From the NCBI RefSeq assembly GCF_900106805.1, contig NZ_FNNP01000006.1, forward strand, positions 1 through 64,000: a DNA stretch of 64,000 nt, given 5' to 3'. The position numbers were made by a program, and so were the translations under genes. Under the pieces are notes generated by a model. It did no database searches and was not told the DNA's origin. It saw nothing but the letters and a program-made list of their open reading frames with translations. The stretch's first letter is position 1; each line of letters starts with the position of its first letter. The DNA comes from Ruegeria halocynthiae (GTDB lineage Bacteria > Pseudomonadota > Alphaproteobacteria > Rhodobacterales > Rhodobacteraceae). Below are positions 27,407 through 37,192 of this stretch, one piece after another.

Positions 27407-28364
27407 TACTGGACAAGACATCCGCAGTGACTGGACCGTAGACGAGGTGGAGGCGCTGTTGCGCCTTCCCTTGTTGGATCTGGTAGGCCGGGCAAACAGC
27501 ATCCACAGGATGCATCACGATCCGAGCGACATCCAGAAGGCCAGCCTCTTGTCGATCAAAACCGGCAGTTGCCCGGAGGATTGTGCCTATTGCCCTCAGT
27601 CTGCACATCATCGTGAAGTGGAACTGACCAGGGAAAAACTGATGAATCCCGGGCACGTCGTTTCACTTGCAAAACGGGCCAGAGATGCGGGGGCGGCGCG
27701 GTTCTGCATGGGGGCCGCGTGGCGTCAGGTGCGAGATGGGGAAGAGTTCAACAACGTTCTGGAAATGATCCGGGGCGTGCGCAATCTTGGCATGGAAGCC
27801 TGCGTGACATTGGGTATGCTCAAGCCGCATCAGGCCCAACGGCTGGCCGAAGCAGGGTTGACGGCCTATAATCACAACCTCGATACCTCGCCGGAATTCT
27901 ACAGTGAGATAATCGGGACACGCACCTATCAGGATCGATTGGAAACTCTTGGTTATTGCCGCGATGAAGGCATCGATCTGTGCTGTGGAGGCATCATCGG
28001 CATGGGCGAAAGCCTGAGGGATCGCGCTGCGCTGCTGCAAGTGCTGGCAAATTTCGACCCGCACCCTGAAAGCGTTCCGATCAATGCGTTGGTCCCGATA
28101 AAAGGCACACCTCTGGAACATCGTGACAAGGTGAGCATATTTGATCTGGTGCGCATGGTTGCGACCGCCCGGATCACTATGCCGGAAACAAGAGTGCGCT
28201 TATCGGCGGGCCGATCGGACTTTTCGACCGCAGAGCAGGCGTTGTGCTTTCTGGCCGGTGCAAACTCGGTTTTTTACGGAGATGTTTTGCTGACCGCACC
28301 CAATGCGGGCACACAAAATGACCAAGACATGTTTGCAGCCCTTGGCGCCGTAGCCGAAGGTTGA
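27399..28364 (+). CDS. bioB: biotin synthase
   Basis: Radical SAM enzyme inserting sulfur into dethiobiotin, the last step of biotin synthesis. 321 residues. [4Fe-4S] cysteines C58, C62 and C65 in [11 protein letters not shown]; conserved [12 protein letters not shown] and late [10 protein letters not shown] (arginine ligand of the [2Fe-2S] cluster) are present. Coupled to bioY by an 8-base overlap. No bioF, bioD, bioA or bioC is in the window, unlike complete operons. Confidence 0.95.
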   Translation: MLDTGQDIRSDWTVDEVEALLRLPLLDLVGRANSIHRMHHDPSDIQKASLLSIKTGSCPEDCAYCPQSAHHREVELTREKLMNPGHVVSLAKRARDAGAARFCMGAAWRQVRDGEEFNNVLEMIRGVRNLGMEACVTLGMLKPHQAQRLAEAGLTAYNHNLDTSPEFYSEIIGTRTYQDRLETLGYCRDEGIDLCCGGIIGMGESLRDRAALLQVLANFDPHPESVPINALVPIKGTPLEHRDKVSIFDLVRMVATARITMPETRVRLSAGRSDFSTAEQALCFLAGANSVFYGDVLLTAPNAGTQNDQDMFAALGAVAEG

Positions 28365-28456
28365 CGCAAACAGGGATGCCTGCGTCGCATTGCGCCGTGG
28401 GCCTAGCTTGCGTATAGGCCAAACCAACGTGAACAGATTCTCTAGGGAGACGCCCC

Positions 28457-29284
28457 ATGTCCAATGCGCAACTGGAAGCCGCCATCGAAGCCGCCTGGGA
28501 GGCACGTGACACCATCACCCCCGCGACCACAGGCGAACAGCGTGAAGCGATCGAGGATACGCTAAACGCATTGGACAGTGGTTCGCTGCGGGTTGCGGAA
28601 AAGCTGGAAAGCGGCGACTGGCACGTGAACCAATGGGCCAAGAAAGCGGTTCTGCTGGGCTTTCGCATCAAGGACATGGAAATCCAGAATGGCGGCCCGC
28701 AGGCCGGTGGCTGGTGGGACAAGGTGGACAGCAAGTTCGCGGGTTGGGGTGAGAACCAATGGCGCGCCGCGGGCTTTCGCGCTGTGCCAAACTGTGTGGT
28801 TCGCAAATCGGCCTACATCGCGCCGGGCGTGGTGTTGATGCCGTCATTCGTGAACCTCGGCGCCCATGTGGAAGAGGGCACCATGGTTGACACCTGGGCC
28901 ACAGTCGGCTCTTGCGCGCAGATCGGCAAGAACGTGCACCTGTCAGGCGGCGTCGGCATCGGCGGAGTTCTGGAGCCCATGCAGGCCGGGCCCACTATCA
29001 TCGAGGACAACTGTTTTATCGGTGCCCGTTCCGAAGTGGTCGAAGGCTGTATCGTCCGCGAAGGCTCGGTTCTGGGGATGGGCGTGTTCATTGGCAAGTC
29101 GACCAAGATCGTCGACCGTGAAACCGGCGAAGTCACCTATGGCGAAGTGCCGCCATATTCGGTTGTTGTCGCTGGCTCGATGCCGTCGAAGAACAATGTC
29201 AGCCTGTACTGTGCCGTGATCGTCAAGCGCGTCGATGAAAAGACCCGCTCGAAAACCGGGATCAACGAGCTGCTGCGAGACTGA
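28457..29284 (+). CDS. dapD: tetrahydrodipicolinate N-succinyltransferase
   Basis: Transfers succinyl from succinyl-CoA to tetrahydrodipicolinate in the lysine/diaminopimelate pathway. 275 residues: an N-terminal helical domain and a left-handed beta-helix of hexapeptide repeats from about residue 110 ([29 protein letters not shown]), ending with the C-terminal [17 protein letters not shown] precedes the ATG. dapE lies 2.7 kb to the right. A strong terminator follows. Confidence 0.96.
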   Translation: MSNAQLEAAIEAAWEARDTITPATTGEQREAIEDTLNALDSGSLRVAEKLESGDWHVNQWAKKAVLLGFRIKDMEIQNGGPQAGGWWDKVDSKFAGWGENQWRAAGFRAVPNCVVRKSAYIAPGVVLMPSFVNLGAHVEEGTMVDTWATVGSCAQIGKNVHLSGGVGIGGVLEPMQAGPTIIEDNCFIGARSEVVEGCIVREGSVLGMGVFIGKSTKIVDRETGEVTYGEVPPYSVVVAGSMPSKNNVSLYCAVIVKRVDEKTRSKTGINELLRD

Positions 29285-29309
29285 GCACAACAAACAAACC
29301 CAACGATCA

Positions 29310-29341
29310 GGGCTGCAAGGCGAGCTTGCGGCCCTTTTTTA
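29310..29341 (+). terminator. Rho-independent terminator after dapD
   Basis: Ten-base stem GGGCTGCAAG (29310-29319) with CTTGCGGCCC (29325-29334), one G-T pair, followed by six T. Confidence 0.88.
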
Positions 29342-29384
29342 TGGCATCACCGTTCGGCAGTGCCTTTGACCGCAGGTGGAAACA

Positions 29385-30227
29385 TCATTCCCGGCCACTG
29401 CATTTTTCCTGAGCCATCAGACTGCTGATCTCGGAACCGGGCATTGCGTCTATGGAATAGTCAAAGCTACCATGTGCTTTGACTTCTTCCGCAGCGCGCT
29501 TCAATGCGCCCAACGCTGCGCGGGCAAATGATCCACCAACGCTGATGCGGCATACCCCCGCCTCTGACAATTCAGACACAGTATAGAGCGGACCGGTAAG
29601 CCCCATCACTACGTTTACAGGTTTGTCGACTTCAGCGCAGACGGTTCGGATCGCCTCGATGTCAGGCAGTCCCGGGGCATAGAGTACGTCGGCCCCGGCT
29701 TCTGAAAAGGCCTGTAGGCGCTTGATCGTGTCGGTCAGATCGGGCCGGCCCGACAAATAGTTTTCGGCTCTTGCGGTCAAAAGGAACGGCAGGTCTTTTG
29801 CAGCCTCCGTCGCGGCCTGAATGCGTTCAGTTGCAAGAGAGAGATCATAAATGGGCGCGTCCGGGTCTCCGGTGGCGTCTTCGATCGATCCGCCGATCAG
29901 ACCGGTTCGGCTTGCCATGCGAATGGTTTGTGCACAGATGTCCGGGGCCTTTCCAAAACCGTCTTCAAGATCAGCGGAAACCGGAAGATCGGTGGCTGCG
30001 ACGATTTCAATCGCATTTTCAAGAATCTCATCCCGGCCAAGCGCCGCAAACGAATCTCTTTTACCCTTCGAGAACGCGTATCCCGCGCTGGTAGTTGCAA
30101 GGGCGTCGAACCCCAAACTCTGAAGTAGGCGGGCAGAGCCTGCGTCCCAAGGGTTTGGAACCACAAAGGCGCCTTTTTTGGTATGAAGATCTTTGAAACG
30201 CTGAAACTGAACCTGTTGTTCTGGCAT
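29385..30227 (-). CDS. isocitrate lyase/PEP mutase superfamily protein
   Basis: 280 residues, TIM-barrel of the PEP phosphonomutase/isocitrate lyase group. The metal-binding segment reads SADLEDGFG, and VPNPWDAGSARLL at the N-terminus is typical of the PEP-phosphonomutase-like subgroup. The KKCGH-type catalytic loop of isocitrate lyase is absent, so a carbon-carbon or phosphorus-carbon bond lyase on another 2-oxoacid is likely. No phosphonate genes are adjacent. The precise reaction is unknown. Confidence 0.78.
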   Translation of the reverse strand: MPEQQVQFQRFKDLHTKKGAFVVPNPWDAGSARLLQSLGFDALATTSAGYAFSKGKRDSFAALGRDEILENAIEIVAATDLPVSADLEDGFGKAPDICAQTIRMASRTGLIGGSIEDATGDPDAPIYDLSLATERIQAATEAAKDLPFLLTARAENYLSGRPDLTDTIKRLQAFSEAGADVLYAPGLPDIEAIRTVCAEVDKPVNVVMGLTGPLYTVSELSEAGVCRISVGGSFARAALGALKRAAEEVKAHGSFDYSIDAMPGSEISSLMAQEKCSGRE

Positions 30228-30395
30228 GATGTGTTCCTTGGGCCGGTCAGGCAGAAGTGTATATCGGAGGGGAACGTAAAGCGAACAAATTGTGCAGGGC
30301 CGGGTTTGTCAGGCTTTGCCGCAGGCTTGTAGATTTCCATCAAGACTGCGGCCTCGGCCTTGACCAAACCCCGACGCGTCGCTAAGGCCCGCGCT

Positions 30396-30740
30396 ATGGA
30401 AAAACAAAAGAAACCCTCTCGTCAGCAAGTCTATACGCTGCTTGTGCAGATCGGCCGCAAGGATGGCGACGGCCTGCCCGAAGGCGCGACCGGGGCGGCG
30501 CTGATGTGTTTTGCCAGCGGTGTAGATGAGGCCGAAGCTGTGCGCGAAACCGTGGCCATTCTGAAGCAGGCCGATACTGCGCCGCTTGATGTCACCGGAT
30601 ACGGTACACTGGCCGAACGTGAGGCGCAGGGACACGAGATCGACCCCGATGAGAGGGCTTTGATGCAGCGGGCGCTGGATGAAAATGCAGTGATTGTCGC
30701 ACAGATGACGCCATTTTTCGGCGACGAGAAAACGCTTTAG
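30396..30740 (+). CDS. conserved hypothetical protein
   Basis: 114 residues, charged, without signal peptide or membrane segment. Not recognised as a named family. Starts [20 protein letters not shown], where the chosen ATG at 30396 gives a normal soluble N-terminus; an in-frame TTG at 30360 has no clear ribosome site. Its stop overlaps the convergent receptor-like gene by 4 bases. The [18 protein letters not shown] segment and the C-terminal [11 protein letters not shown] look folded, but no function is offered. Confidence 0.7.
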   Translation: MEKQKKPSRQQVYTLLVQIGRKDGDGLPEGATGAALMCFASGVDEAEAVRETVAILKQADTAPLDVTGYGTLAEREAQGHEIDPDERALMQRALDENAVIVAQMTPFFGDEKTL

Positions 30741-31795
30741 TTCCGCGCTCCGAACCATTTGCGGTAGATTTCGTCATAAGTGCCGTCTTCGCGCAGGGAA
30801 AGCAGCGCCTGATTGACATCTTCGACCAGCGGCGATCCGGTCGGAAATGCGATCCCGTAGTTCTCACGCAGGAAAACGCCGCCGGTCATAGATGCAATTC
30901 TGCGCCCTTCGTGGGCGGCAAAATAGGACAGAATAGGGGCGTCGAATACAACCGCATCCAGTTCTTTGTCGGTGAACGCCGTCAGCATGTTTTGCAGGTC
31001 GCTATAACCCGTGAATTCGACCTCGCGCCGGTTCAGAAAGTTCGCCGCTGTTGAGTCAGATATGGTTCCGACCTGCTTGCCATAGAGGTCATTGACCGAA
31101 TTCACACTGCCGGTAATTGCATCTACCGTCATCACCGATGTGATCCGGGCCGTAAACACCGATACGATGAACAGCGAAGAAACCACCAGCACAACGCCCA
31201 GAATGCGCCCAAACGGCGTACGGGGCATCCGCTCTTCAAATCCACCGTTGACCACCAGATTGAGGGCCCACCAGAACGAGGGAAACCATGCCTCGTTCAG
31301 ATTCCGGTCGAAATAGGGTTGCGCGCGTTTCTCGAAACCCCACATCAGCATCCCGCCACCCAATAGAATGGCAAAAGCAAGGCCGATAGCGATGAACAGC
31401 TCACGCGACAGTAGCGCATGCAGCAAAGACGGTTGGCGCGCCGCCTCAGACGGAACCATGATCTGCAACCCGGCTTCAAAGATGGGTTGGGTGAAGTCCA
31501 TGCGGGTTTCGCGCATGGCGGTGATCGAGATATTCGCGATGGCCAAATCGGCCGAGCCGTCCTGAACGGCCCCCAGCATATCGCCGAAACTCTCGACCCG
31601 GTTGACCGAATACTCCCAACCCAGCGATTCAGACAGTGCCGCCAGCAGATCCATCGAGAATCCGGTCTGGGCCCCGTCCTCGATGAACGAGAACGGAGGG
31701 CGGGTCACAGTCGTCACCGTGAGGGACTGTGCCTGGCTTTGTAGCGCGAGAGTCGCGAAAGTCAGGCAGATCAATGCGAAGAAGGCACGCTTCAT
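30737..31795 (-). CDS. glutamate-receptor-like channel (substrate-binding domain split by a pore module)
   Basis: 352 residues laid out as in prokaryotic ionotropic glutamate receptors: signal peptide (1-22), first half of a type II periplasmic ligand-binding domain (24-120), membrane segment (133-152), re-entrant pore-like loop (170-188, [20 protein letters not shown]), membrane segment (198-218), then the second lobe (about 220-350). After the second segment [10 protein letters not shown] resembles the SYTANLAAF gate motif. [14 protein letters not shown] holds the likely ligand arginine. No TVGYGD potassium filter is seen, so ion selectivity is unclear. Confidence 0.78.
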   Translation of the reverse strand: MKRAFFALICLTFATLALQSQAQSLTVTTVTRPPFSFIEDGAQTGFSMDLLAALSESLGWEYSVNRVESFGDMLGAVQDGSADLAIANISITAMRETRMDFTQPIFEAGLQIMVPSEAARQPSLLHALLSRELFIAIGLAFAILLGGGMLMWGFEKRAQPYFDRNLNEAWFPSFWWALNLVVNGGFEERMPRTPFGRILGVVLVVSSLFIVSVFTARITSVMTVDAITGSVNSVNDLYGKQVGTISDSTAANFLNRREVEFTGYSDLQNMLTAFTDKELDAVVFDAPILSYFAAHEGRRIASMTGGVFLRENYGIAFPTGSPLVEDVNQALLSLREDGTYDEIYRKWFGARN

Positions 31796-32002
31796 TTGGA
31801 ATCACCTGTTTCGCGGCGCTCTAACGCAATTCAGGGTGGCGCGGCAAGGCAGCCGCTAGGTCAATGCTCATGTTTTGTGGGGGCGCTAAAACGGCAGGTT
31901 TTGGGATTTGGGTTGGAAAACTGACTATTCGGGGTTGGCAAGCCGGGCAATTCGTTGAATCTGTGCGCGAACACCGGCATTCATCAGAACAAGAGGCCCG
32001 TC
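31796..32002. promoter_or_regulatory. 207-base divergent gap
   Basis: Intergenic region between the receptor-like gene and dapE. No clear operator or terminator was recognised; it presumably carries both promoters. Confidence 0.25.
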
Positions 32003-33142
32003 ATGACCGATCCAGTTGAGCTTACTGCTAATCTGATCCGTTGCCCATCGGTCACACCCGTGGAAGGCGGAGCGCTGGTTTTGCTGCAACGGGAGTTGGC
32101 GGATGCCGGCTTTGAGTGCACCCGCGTGGATCGCGGTGACGTCAGCAACCTATTCGCCCGCTGGGGTCAGAAAGGGCACACCCGCAGCTTTGGCTTCAAC
32201 GGCCACACGGATGTTGTTCCGGTAGGGGACGAGGCCGCCTGGACAACGTTGCCCTTCGGCGCTGAAATCCGCGATGGGGTGATGTATGGCCGGGGCGCGA
32301 CGGATATGAAATCGGGTGTGGCAGCCTTTGTTGCTGCGGCCATTGACTTTGTGCGCGACACGCCTCCCGACGGGGCAGTAATCCTGACCATCACAGGTGA
32401 TGAAGAAGGCGACGCGCTGGATGGAACGGTTGCTCTGCTGGATCACATGGACGCGACGCAGGAGCGGATGTCGGAGTGTCTGGTGGGAGAGCCGACCTGC
32501 CCGAATACGATGGGCGAGATGATCAAGATAGGGCGCCGCGGTTCAATGACAGCCTGGTTCACCGTGACTGGGGTGCAGGGCCATTCTGCCTATCCGCATC
32601 GGGCAAAAAATCCATTGCCAGCAATGGTGCGTCTGATGGATAGACTGGCCAGTCACGAACTGGATCAGGGGTCCGATCATTTTGATGCCTCGACCCTGGC
32701 AGTGGTTACGATTGACGCTGGAAACCCGGCGACGAATGTCATCCCGGCGCAGTGCACCGGGACAGTAAACATCCGGTTCAATGACCTGCATTCCGGAACC
32801 AGCCTGAGCGACTGGTTGAAATCCGAGGCAGACGCGGTTGCCGAGGCGTTTGGTGTTGATATCGAAATCAGGATCAAGATCTCGGGCGAGAGCTTTCTGA
32901 CACCGCCCGGCCCGCTGTCTGATCTGGTCGCACAGGCCGTCGAGGCGGAAACAGGTGTATGCCCCGGGTTGTCAACGACTGGGGGCACCTCGGATGCCCG
33001 GTTCATCAAGAGCCACTGCCCGGTGGTTGAATTTGGTCTGGTTGGGCGGACGATGCATCAGGTTGATGAATGTGTTGAGGTTGCGCAAATCCAACAGCTC
33101 AAGATGATATATACGCGTATTCTGACGGACTATTTTGCCTGA
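32003..33142 (+). CDS. dapE: succinyl-diaminopimelate desuccinylase
   Basis: Dinuclear zinc M20 hydrolase that removes succinate from N-succinyl-LL-diaminopimelate. 379 residues. Metal ligands: [10 protein letters not shown] (about 65), [10 protein letters not shown] (about 97), [11 protein letters not shown], and the late [16 protein letters not shown] precedes the ATG; the frame is open upstream but without start support. dapD lies to the left; a glycosyltransferase-like gene follows after 3 bases. Confidence 0.95.
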   Translation: MTDPVELTANLIRCPSVTPVEGGALVLLQRELADAGFECTRVDRGDVSNLFARWGQKGHTRSFGFNGHTDVVPVGDEAAWTTLPFGAEIRDGVMYGRGATDMKSGVAAFVAAAIDFVRDTPPDGAVILTITGDEEGDALDGTVALLDHMDATQERMSECLVGEPTCPNTMGEMIKIGRRGSMTAWFTVTGVQGHSAYPHRAKNPLPAMVRLMDRLASHELDQGSDHFDASTLAVVTIDAGNPATNVIPAQCTGTVNIRFNDLHSGTSLSDWLKSEADAVAEAFGVDIEIRIKISGESFLTPPGPLSDLVAQAVEAETGVCPGLSTTGGTSDARFIKSHCPVVEFGLVGRTMHQVDECVEVAQIQQLKMIYTRILTDYFA

Positions 33143-33145
33143 TTC

Positions 33146-33721
33146 ATGCATAAAACGCTGGTGATCATGGTGAAGGAACCGCGCCCGGGGCGGGTCAAGA
33201 CCCGCCTGGGTCGCGACATCGGCATGATCGGCGCGGCCTGGTGGTTTCGGCATCAAACGCGATCTCTGATCCGGCGCCTTCGCGACCCACGCTGGCGGAT
33301 TGTGCTGGCGGTCTCTCCGGATCAGGAAGGGATGAACAGCCGTGTCTGGCCACTTGACCTGCCGCGTGTGGCACAGGGTCGCGGCGATCTGGGCGATCGC
33401 ATGGGGCGGAGGCTGCGCGGAGCCCTCAAAGGGCCAGTTTGCTTGATCGGCGCGGATATTCCGGGGATCACACGCGGTCACATTGCCCGGGCTTTTGGTG
33501 CGTTGGGTCGGGCTGAATTGGTGTTCGGGCCAGCCCCTGACGGTGGCTATTGGTTGGTTGGCGCTCAGCGCTATGGTGCTTTGCCGCCGGGGCTGTTCAA
33601 AGACGTGCGCTGGTCGACAGAGTACGCGTTAGCTGACACGCTGACTTCGGCCGCCGGGTGTCGGGTGGCGTTGCTGGATCATCTGCGTGACGTCGATACC
33701 GTGGCCGATCTGCACGGCTGA
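33146..33721 (+). CDS. DUF2064/TIGR04282-type glycosyltransferase-like protein
   Basis: 191 residues of the selenodomain-associated transferase 1 family with a nucleotide-sugar transferase-like fold. N-terminal VIMVKEPRPGRVKTRLGRDIG resembles a pyrophosphorylase-type nucleotide loop; LIGADIPGI and GPAPDGGYWLVG are family features. It follows dapE with a 3-base gap. The substrate is unknown; it often occurs beside a radical SAM or TIGR04283 gene, none of which is seen here. Confidence 0.8.
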   Translation: MHKTLVIMVKEPRPGRVKTRLGRDIGMIGAAWWFRHQTRSLIRRLRDPRWRIVLAVSPDQEGMNSRVWPLDLPRVAQGRGDLGDRMGRRLRGALKGPVCLIGADIPGITRGHIARAFGALGRAELVFGPAPDGGYWLVGAQRYGALPPGLFKDVRWSTEYALADTLTSAAGCRVALLDHLRDVDTVADLHG

Positions 33722-33779
33722 TCCGATGTGCCGCTTTTTTGGTCATGACGCGGTCGTATCCTCGTGCTAGGCCAAACCC

Positions 33780-36038
33780 ATGACACGCATTCCGACGAAG
33801 CAAGAGGTCCTCGACTGGATCTCGGCGAACCCCACCCTCACATCGAAACGCGATATTGCCAAAGCTTTTGGCATCAAGGGTGCGGATCGGATTGATCTGA
33901 AGCGTATCCTGAAAGAGCTTGAGGTCGAAGGGCATCTGGAAAAACGCAATCGCAGCTATCGCGATCCCGACCGGTTGCCGCCGGTCAGCGTGTTGCAGGT
34001 GAAGGCGCCCAACGCGGATGGCGATCTGTTCGCGCGTCCATTGGAATGGCATGGCGAAGGTGTTGAACCCATCGTTCTGATCGTTGCCCGGGCCAGTGAT
34101 CCGGCTTTGGGCGAAGGCGACCGCATTCTGGCGCGCCTGACAGTGGTCCACGAAGAAGACCACAACTACGAGGCCCGGCTGATCCGTCGCATCGGAACCA
34201 ACCCGCGTAAGATTGTCGGTATCTTCCGGAAAAGCGCAGAAGGTGGCCGGATTGTACCAATCGACAAGGCCGGCCAGAACGAGTGGCTGGTTTCTGACGG
34301 AGCGGTTCACGGCGCGAAGGATGGTGAACTGGTCGAGGCGGAACAAGCCGGCCCCAAGAACCGCATGGGTCTTCCGCGTGCGCGTATCGTCGAACGACTG
34401 GGCGATCCGTCGGCACCCAAGGCCGTCTCGTTGATCGCCATTCATCAGCACGGTATCCCGGATGATTTCCCGGACAAGGTGATCGAAGAGGCCGACGCAG
34501 CCAAACCCGTTGGGTTGAAAGGGCGCGAGGATTTGCGGGACATGCCCTTGGTGACCATCGACCCGTCGGACGCGCGCGACCACGATGACGCGTGTTACGC
34601 ACACGAAGACGACGACCCCAAAAACAAGGGTGGCTACGTGATCTGGGTCGCCATTGCTGATGTTGCCGCCTATGTTCAGCCCGGTACAGCACTGGATCGT
34701 GAGGCGCGCAAACGTGGCAATTCCAGCTACTTCCCTGACCGCGTGGTACCGATGCTGCCGGATCGTTTGTCAGGCGACCTGTGTTCGTTGCACGAGGGTG
34801 TCCCCCGGGCCTGTATCGCCGTTCAGATGCAGATTGATGCTGAAGGCAACAAGATTGACCACCGTTTTGTGCGTGGTCTGATGCGGTCTGCCGCCTCGCT
34901 GCATTATGGCGAGGTGCAAGAGGCCATTGACGGCAACCCCAACGACCGCACCGGGCCGCTGTTGGAGACGGTTCTGAAACCGCTCTATGCCGCCTATGCC
35001 GCGCTGAAAAAAGCACGCGCGGTACGTCAGCCGTTGGAACTGGATCTGCCTGAACGCAAGATCGTGCTGAGCGATACCGGAGAGGTTGCCAGCGTCGCCT
35101 TCCGCGACCGGTTGGATGCGCATAAGTTGATCGAGGAATTCATGATCCTCGCCAATGTCGCAGCCGCCGAAACGCTAATCGCCAAACAACGCCCGCTATT
35201 GTTCCGCGTGCATGAAGAACCCGCGCCGGAAAAGCTGGAAAGCTTGCGGGAAACGGCTCAGGCAGCGGGGCTGAATCTGGCCAAGGGGCAGGTGCTGCAG
35301 ACCCGGCATCTGAATGCTTTGTTGAATGCTGCCGCTGGAACCGAAGACGCAGAACTGATCAATCTATCGACTTTGCGGTCCATGACGCAGGCCTATTACA
35401 ACCCTGAAAATTTTGGCCATTTCGGGCTGGCTCTGCGGAATTATGCCCACTTTACCTCACCTATCCGGCGCTATGCGGACTTGATCGTGCACCGTGCCCT
35501 GATCTCGGGACATGGTTGGGGCAAGGATGGGCTGACCGAGGATGAGATCGGCCGCTTGGAAGAGACGGCAACCCATATCTCGGACACCGAGCGCCGGTCC
35601 ATGATGGCCGAGCGCGATACGACCGATCGCTATCTGGCCGCTTTTCTCAGCGAGCGGGTGGGCAATGAGTTCACCGGCCGCATCAGCGGCATCGCCCGGT
35701 TCGGCGCCTTTGTGAAGATGGACGAGACCGGCGCGGACGGTCTGGTACCGGTGCGGTCTCTGGGGCGTGAATTCTTTCATTTCGACCGTGAGGCTGGAAC
35801 GCTGATGGGCTCGGATACCGGCCTGATAATTGCCATTGGTCATCGTGTCACCGTGCGCCTGACCGAGGCGACACCGGTGACCGGTGGGCTGGAGTTGGAG
35901 TTGTTGTCCATCGATGATCAGGCCCTGCCGAGCGGACGGGGGGGCAGCAAACGCGGATCGCGGCGCAAGGCCGTCAGTACCAAGCGCAAGAAAGACAAAA
36001 TCAAGCGCAAGGTTGAACGCAAACGCCGTCAGAGGTGA
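33780..36038 (+). CDS. rnr: ribonuclease R
   Basis: Processive 3'-5' exoribonuclease for structured RNA, 752 residues. Domains in order: N-terminal helix-turn-helix-like region, cold-shock OB folds, RNB catalytic core with metal-binding TIDPSDARDHDDACY (about residue 260), then an S1 domain (FTGRISGIARFGAFVKM) and a Lys/Arg-rich C-terminal tail from about 715. The stop overlaps the convergent DUF1801 gene by 10 bases. This overlap and the basic tail are normal for the family. Confidence 0.95.
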   Translation: MTRIPTKQEVLDWISANPTLTSKRDIAKAFGIKGADRIDLKRILKELEVEGHLEKRNRSYRDPDRLPPVSVLQVKAPNADGDLFARPLEWHGEGVEPIVLIVARASDPALGEGDRILARLTVVHEEDHNYEARLIRRIGTNPRKIVGIFRKSAEGGRIVPIDKAGQNEWLVSDGAVHGAKDGELVEAEQAGPKNRMGLPRARIVERLGDPSAPKAVSLIAIHQHGIPDDFPDKVIEEADAAKPVGLKGREDLRDMPLVTIDPSDARDHDDACYAHEDDDPKNKGGYVIWVAIADVAAYVQPGTALDREARKRGNSSYFPDRVVPMLPDRLSGDLCSLHEGVPRACIAVQMQIDAEGNKIDHRFVRGLMRSAASLHYGEVQEAIDGNPNDRTGPLLETVLKPLYAAYAALKKARAVRQPLELDLPERKIVLSDTGEVASVAFRDRLDAHKLIEEFMILANVAAAETLIAKQRPLLFRVHEEPAPEKLESLRETAQAAGLNLAKGQVLQTRHLNALLNAAAGTEDAELINLSTLRSMTQAYYNPENFGHFGLALRNYAHFTSPIRRYADLIVHRALISGHGWGKDGLTEDEIGRLEETATHISDTERRSMMAERDTTDRYLAAFLSERVGNEFTGRISGIARFGAFVKMDETGADGLVPVRSLGREFFHFDREAGTLMGSDTGLIIAIGHRVTVRLTEATPVTGGLELELLSIDDQALPSGRGGSKRGSRRKAVSTKRKKDKIKRKVERKRRQR

Positions 36039-36415
36039 TAGGTTAACGCACGCGCAATCAACCAGCCATGCCGTGTGGGATCAATCTGATCGGGCGTGTC
36101 GAACAGTACGGCGCGATTGCCGTCGATTTGATCCTCACCGGGAAAAGCGAAGGTAAATTCCCCCATTAACCGGCTTTGGCAGTGCACGAACAAAGCAAAC
36201 CGAGCCGTCTTGTGCGCGCCCAACCGGATTGTTGAGCCTTTGGGTGCCAAATATGCTGGCTGACCCCACCGCAAGGCCTCTTCCAAAGGCTGGGCACTTG
36301 GTATTGAAGCTGCAGTTTCGAAGATCAGCTCGCGCAGCGTTAGTGCTCCTGCGCGAGTCTCTTCCGGCAGCGCCTCATAAGCTGCGGCGACTTTTTTGTC
36401 CTCAAAGGGTGTCAT
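36029..36415 (-). CDS. DUF1801 domain protein
   Basis: 128 residues, soluble, of the YdhG/DUF1801 type: PLEEALRWGQPAYLAPKGSTIRLG matches the family core. Function unknown. Overlaps the GST-like gene by 4 bases (ATGA), suggesting one operon with it. Confidence 0.8.
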   Translation of the reverse strand: MTPFEDKKVAAAYEALPEETRAGALTLRELIFETAASIPSAQPLEEALRWGQPAYLAPKGSTIRLGAHKTARFALFVHCQSRLMGEFTFAFPGEDQIDGNRAVLFDTPDQIDPTRHGWLIARALTYHL

Positions 36416-37110
36416 GACAGTGGGATCGCCTGTTCCATTCGGTCGATATAGCTGTTGAGTAGCTTATCCTGTTTGATCCGACGGGTCAGGGGGGTGTCTG
36501 ATGGTGTAGCGCGCATGGCGGCCAGCATTGGACCGACGCTCATATCCGCCGAGGTTGGATTTTCACCCATCAGATAGGGTGATTGCCAAAGATAGGCCGA
36601 GATCGCCTCGAGGTCGCGCTCCAACCGGTCCTGTCTTTCGGCGGGTGAGAACCGGGAAACACCTTGAAAAGCCAGCCCTTTGACAACGGATTTACGGATC
36701 GAATTTGAAACCGGCTTGCGGATCAGCGCGGGAATGACCGTGAAGAACGTATCGCGCAGGATTGGCCAGACGTCATCATTTGCCCAGCGGTCCTGCACGA
36801 CATGAAAGTACAGATGTTCCTCGGCCATGCGGATCAGCGCGCGCGATTGCGCCTTTTGCAGATCACTCAGGCCGGAATCGAAATCGGCACCCTGTGCTTC
36901 CAGCCACTCGCGGATCAGGTCGCTGTCGGGAACCAAACGCTCGGGCGTGCGCAGAACTGGTAGTTTCTGGTGTGGCATCTTGCGGGGGTCTAACATGTCG
37001 GACCGCTGCCATTGCTGGCCCGCGCGTTGAAGCATCAGCGCTGTTTTTACACAGAACGGGCTAGCACTGAACAGGCCGAAGGCAGAGGGAAAGGTAAGAA
37101 GGGTCAGCAT
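36412..37110 (-). CDS. glutathione S-transferase-like protein
   Basis: 232 residues with a thioredoxin-fold N-terminal domain (LTFPSAFGLFSASPFCVKTALML, about 1-80) and an all-helical C-terminal domain. KLPVLRTPERLVPDSDLIREWL carries the cis-proline and the gamma-glutamyl contact region. No typical serine/cysteine catalytic motif is certain. It resembles the GST group that includes metaxin-like proteins. The ATG at 37110 is favoured over the preceding ATG by spacing to GGAG. Divergent from the WYL regulator. Confidence 0.78.
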   Translation of the reverse strand: MLTLLTFPSAFGLFSASPFCVKTALMLQRAGQQWQRSDMLDPRKMPHQKLPVLRTPERLVPDSDLIREWLEAQGADFDSGLSDLQKAQSRALIRMAEEHLYFHVVQDRWANDDVWPILRDTFFTVIPALIRKPVSNSIRKSVVKGLAFQGVSRFSPAERQDRLERDLEAISAYLWQSPYLMGENPTSADMSVGPMLAAMRATPSDTPLTRRIKQDKLLNSYIDRMEQAIPLS

Positions 37111-37168
37111 CATCAACTCCAAAATTGGGACGTCCGATGGATACCTTCGGCTAATGACAGTTTCTGAC

Positions 37169-37185
37169 ATTAGGTTTAAACTAAT
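37169..37185. promoter_or_regulatory. near-palindrome in the GST/WYL divergent gap
   Basis: ATTAG-GTTTAAAC-TAAT reads as an almost perfect inverted repeat, 8 bases before the WYL regulator start and 59 bases from the GST start. It may be its operator. Confidence 0.4.
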
Positions 37186-37192
37186 ATGCAGC

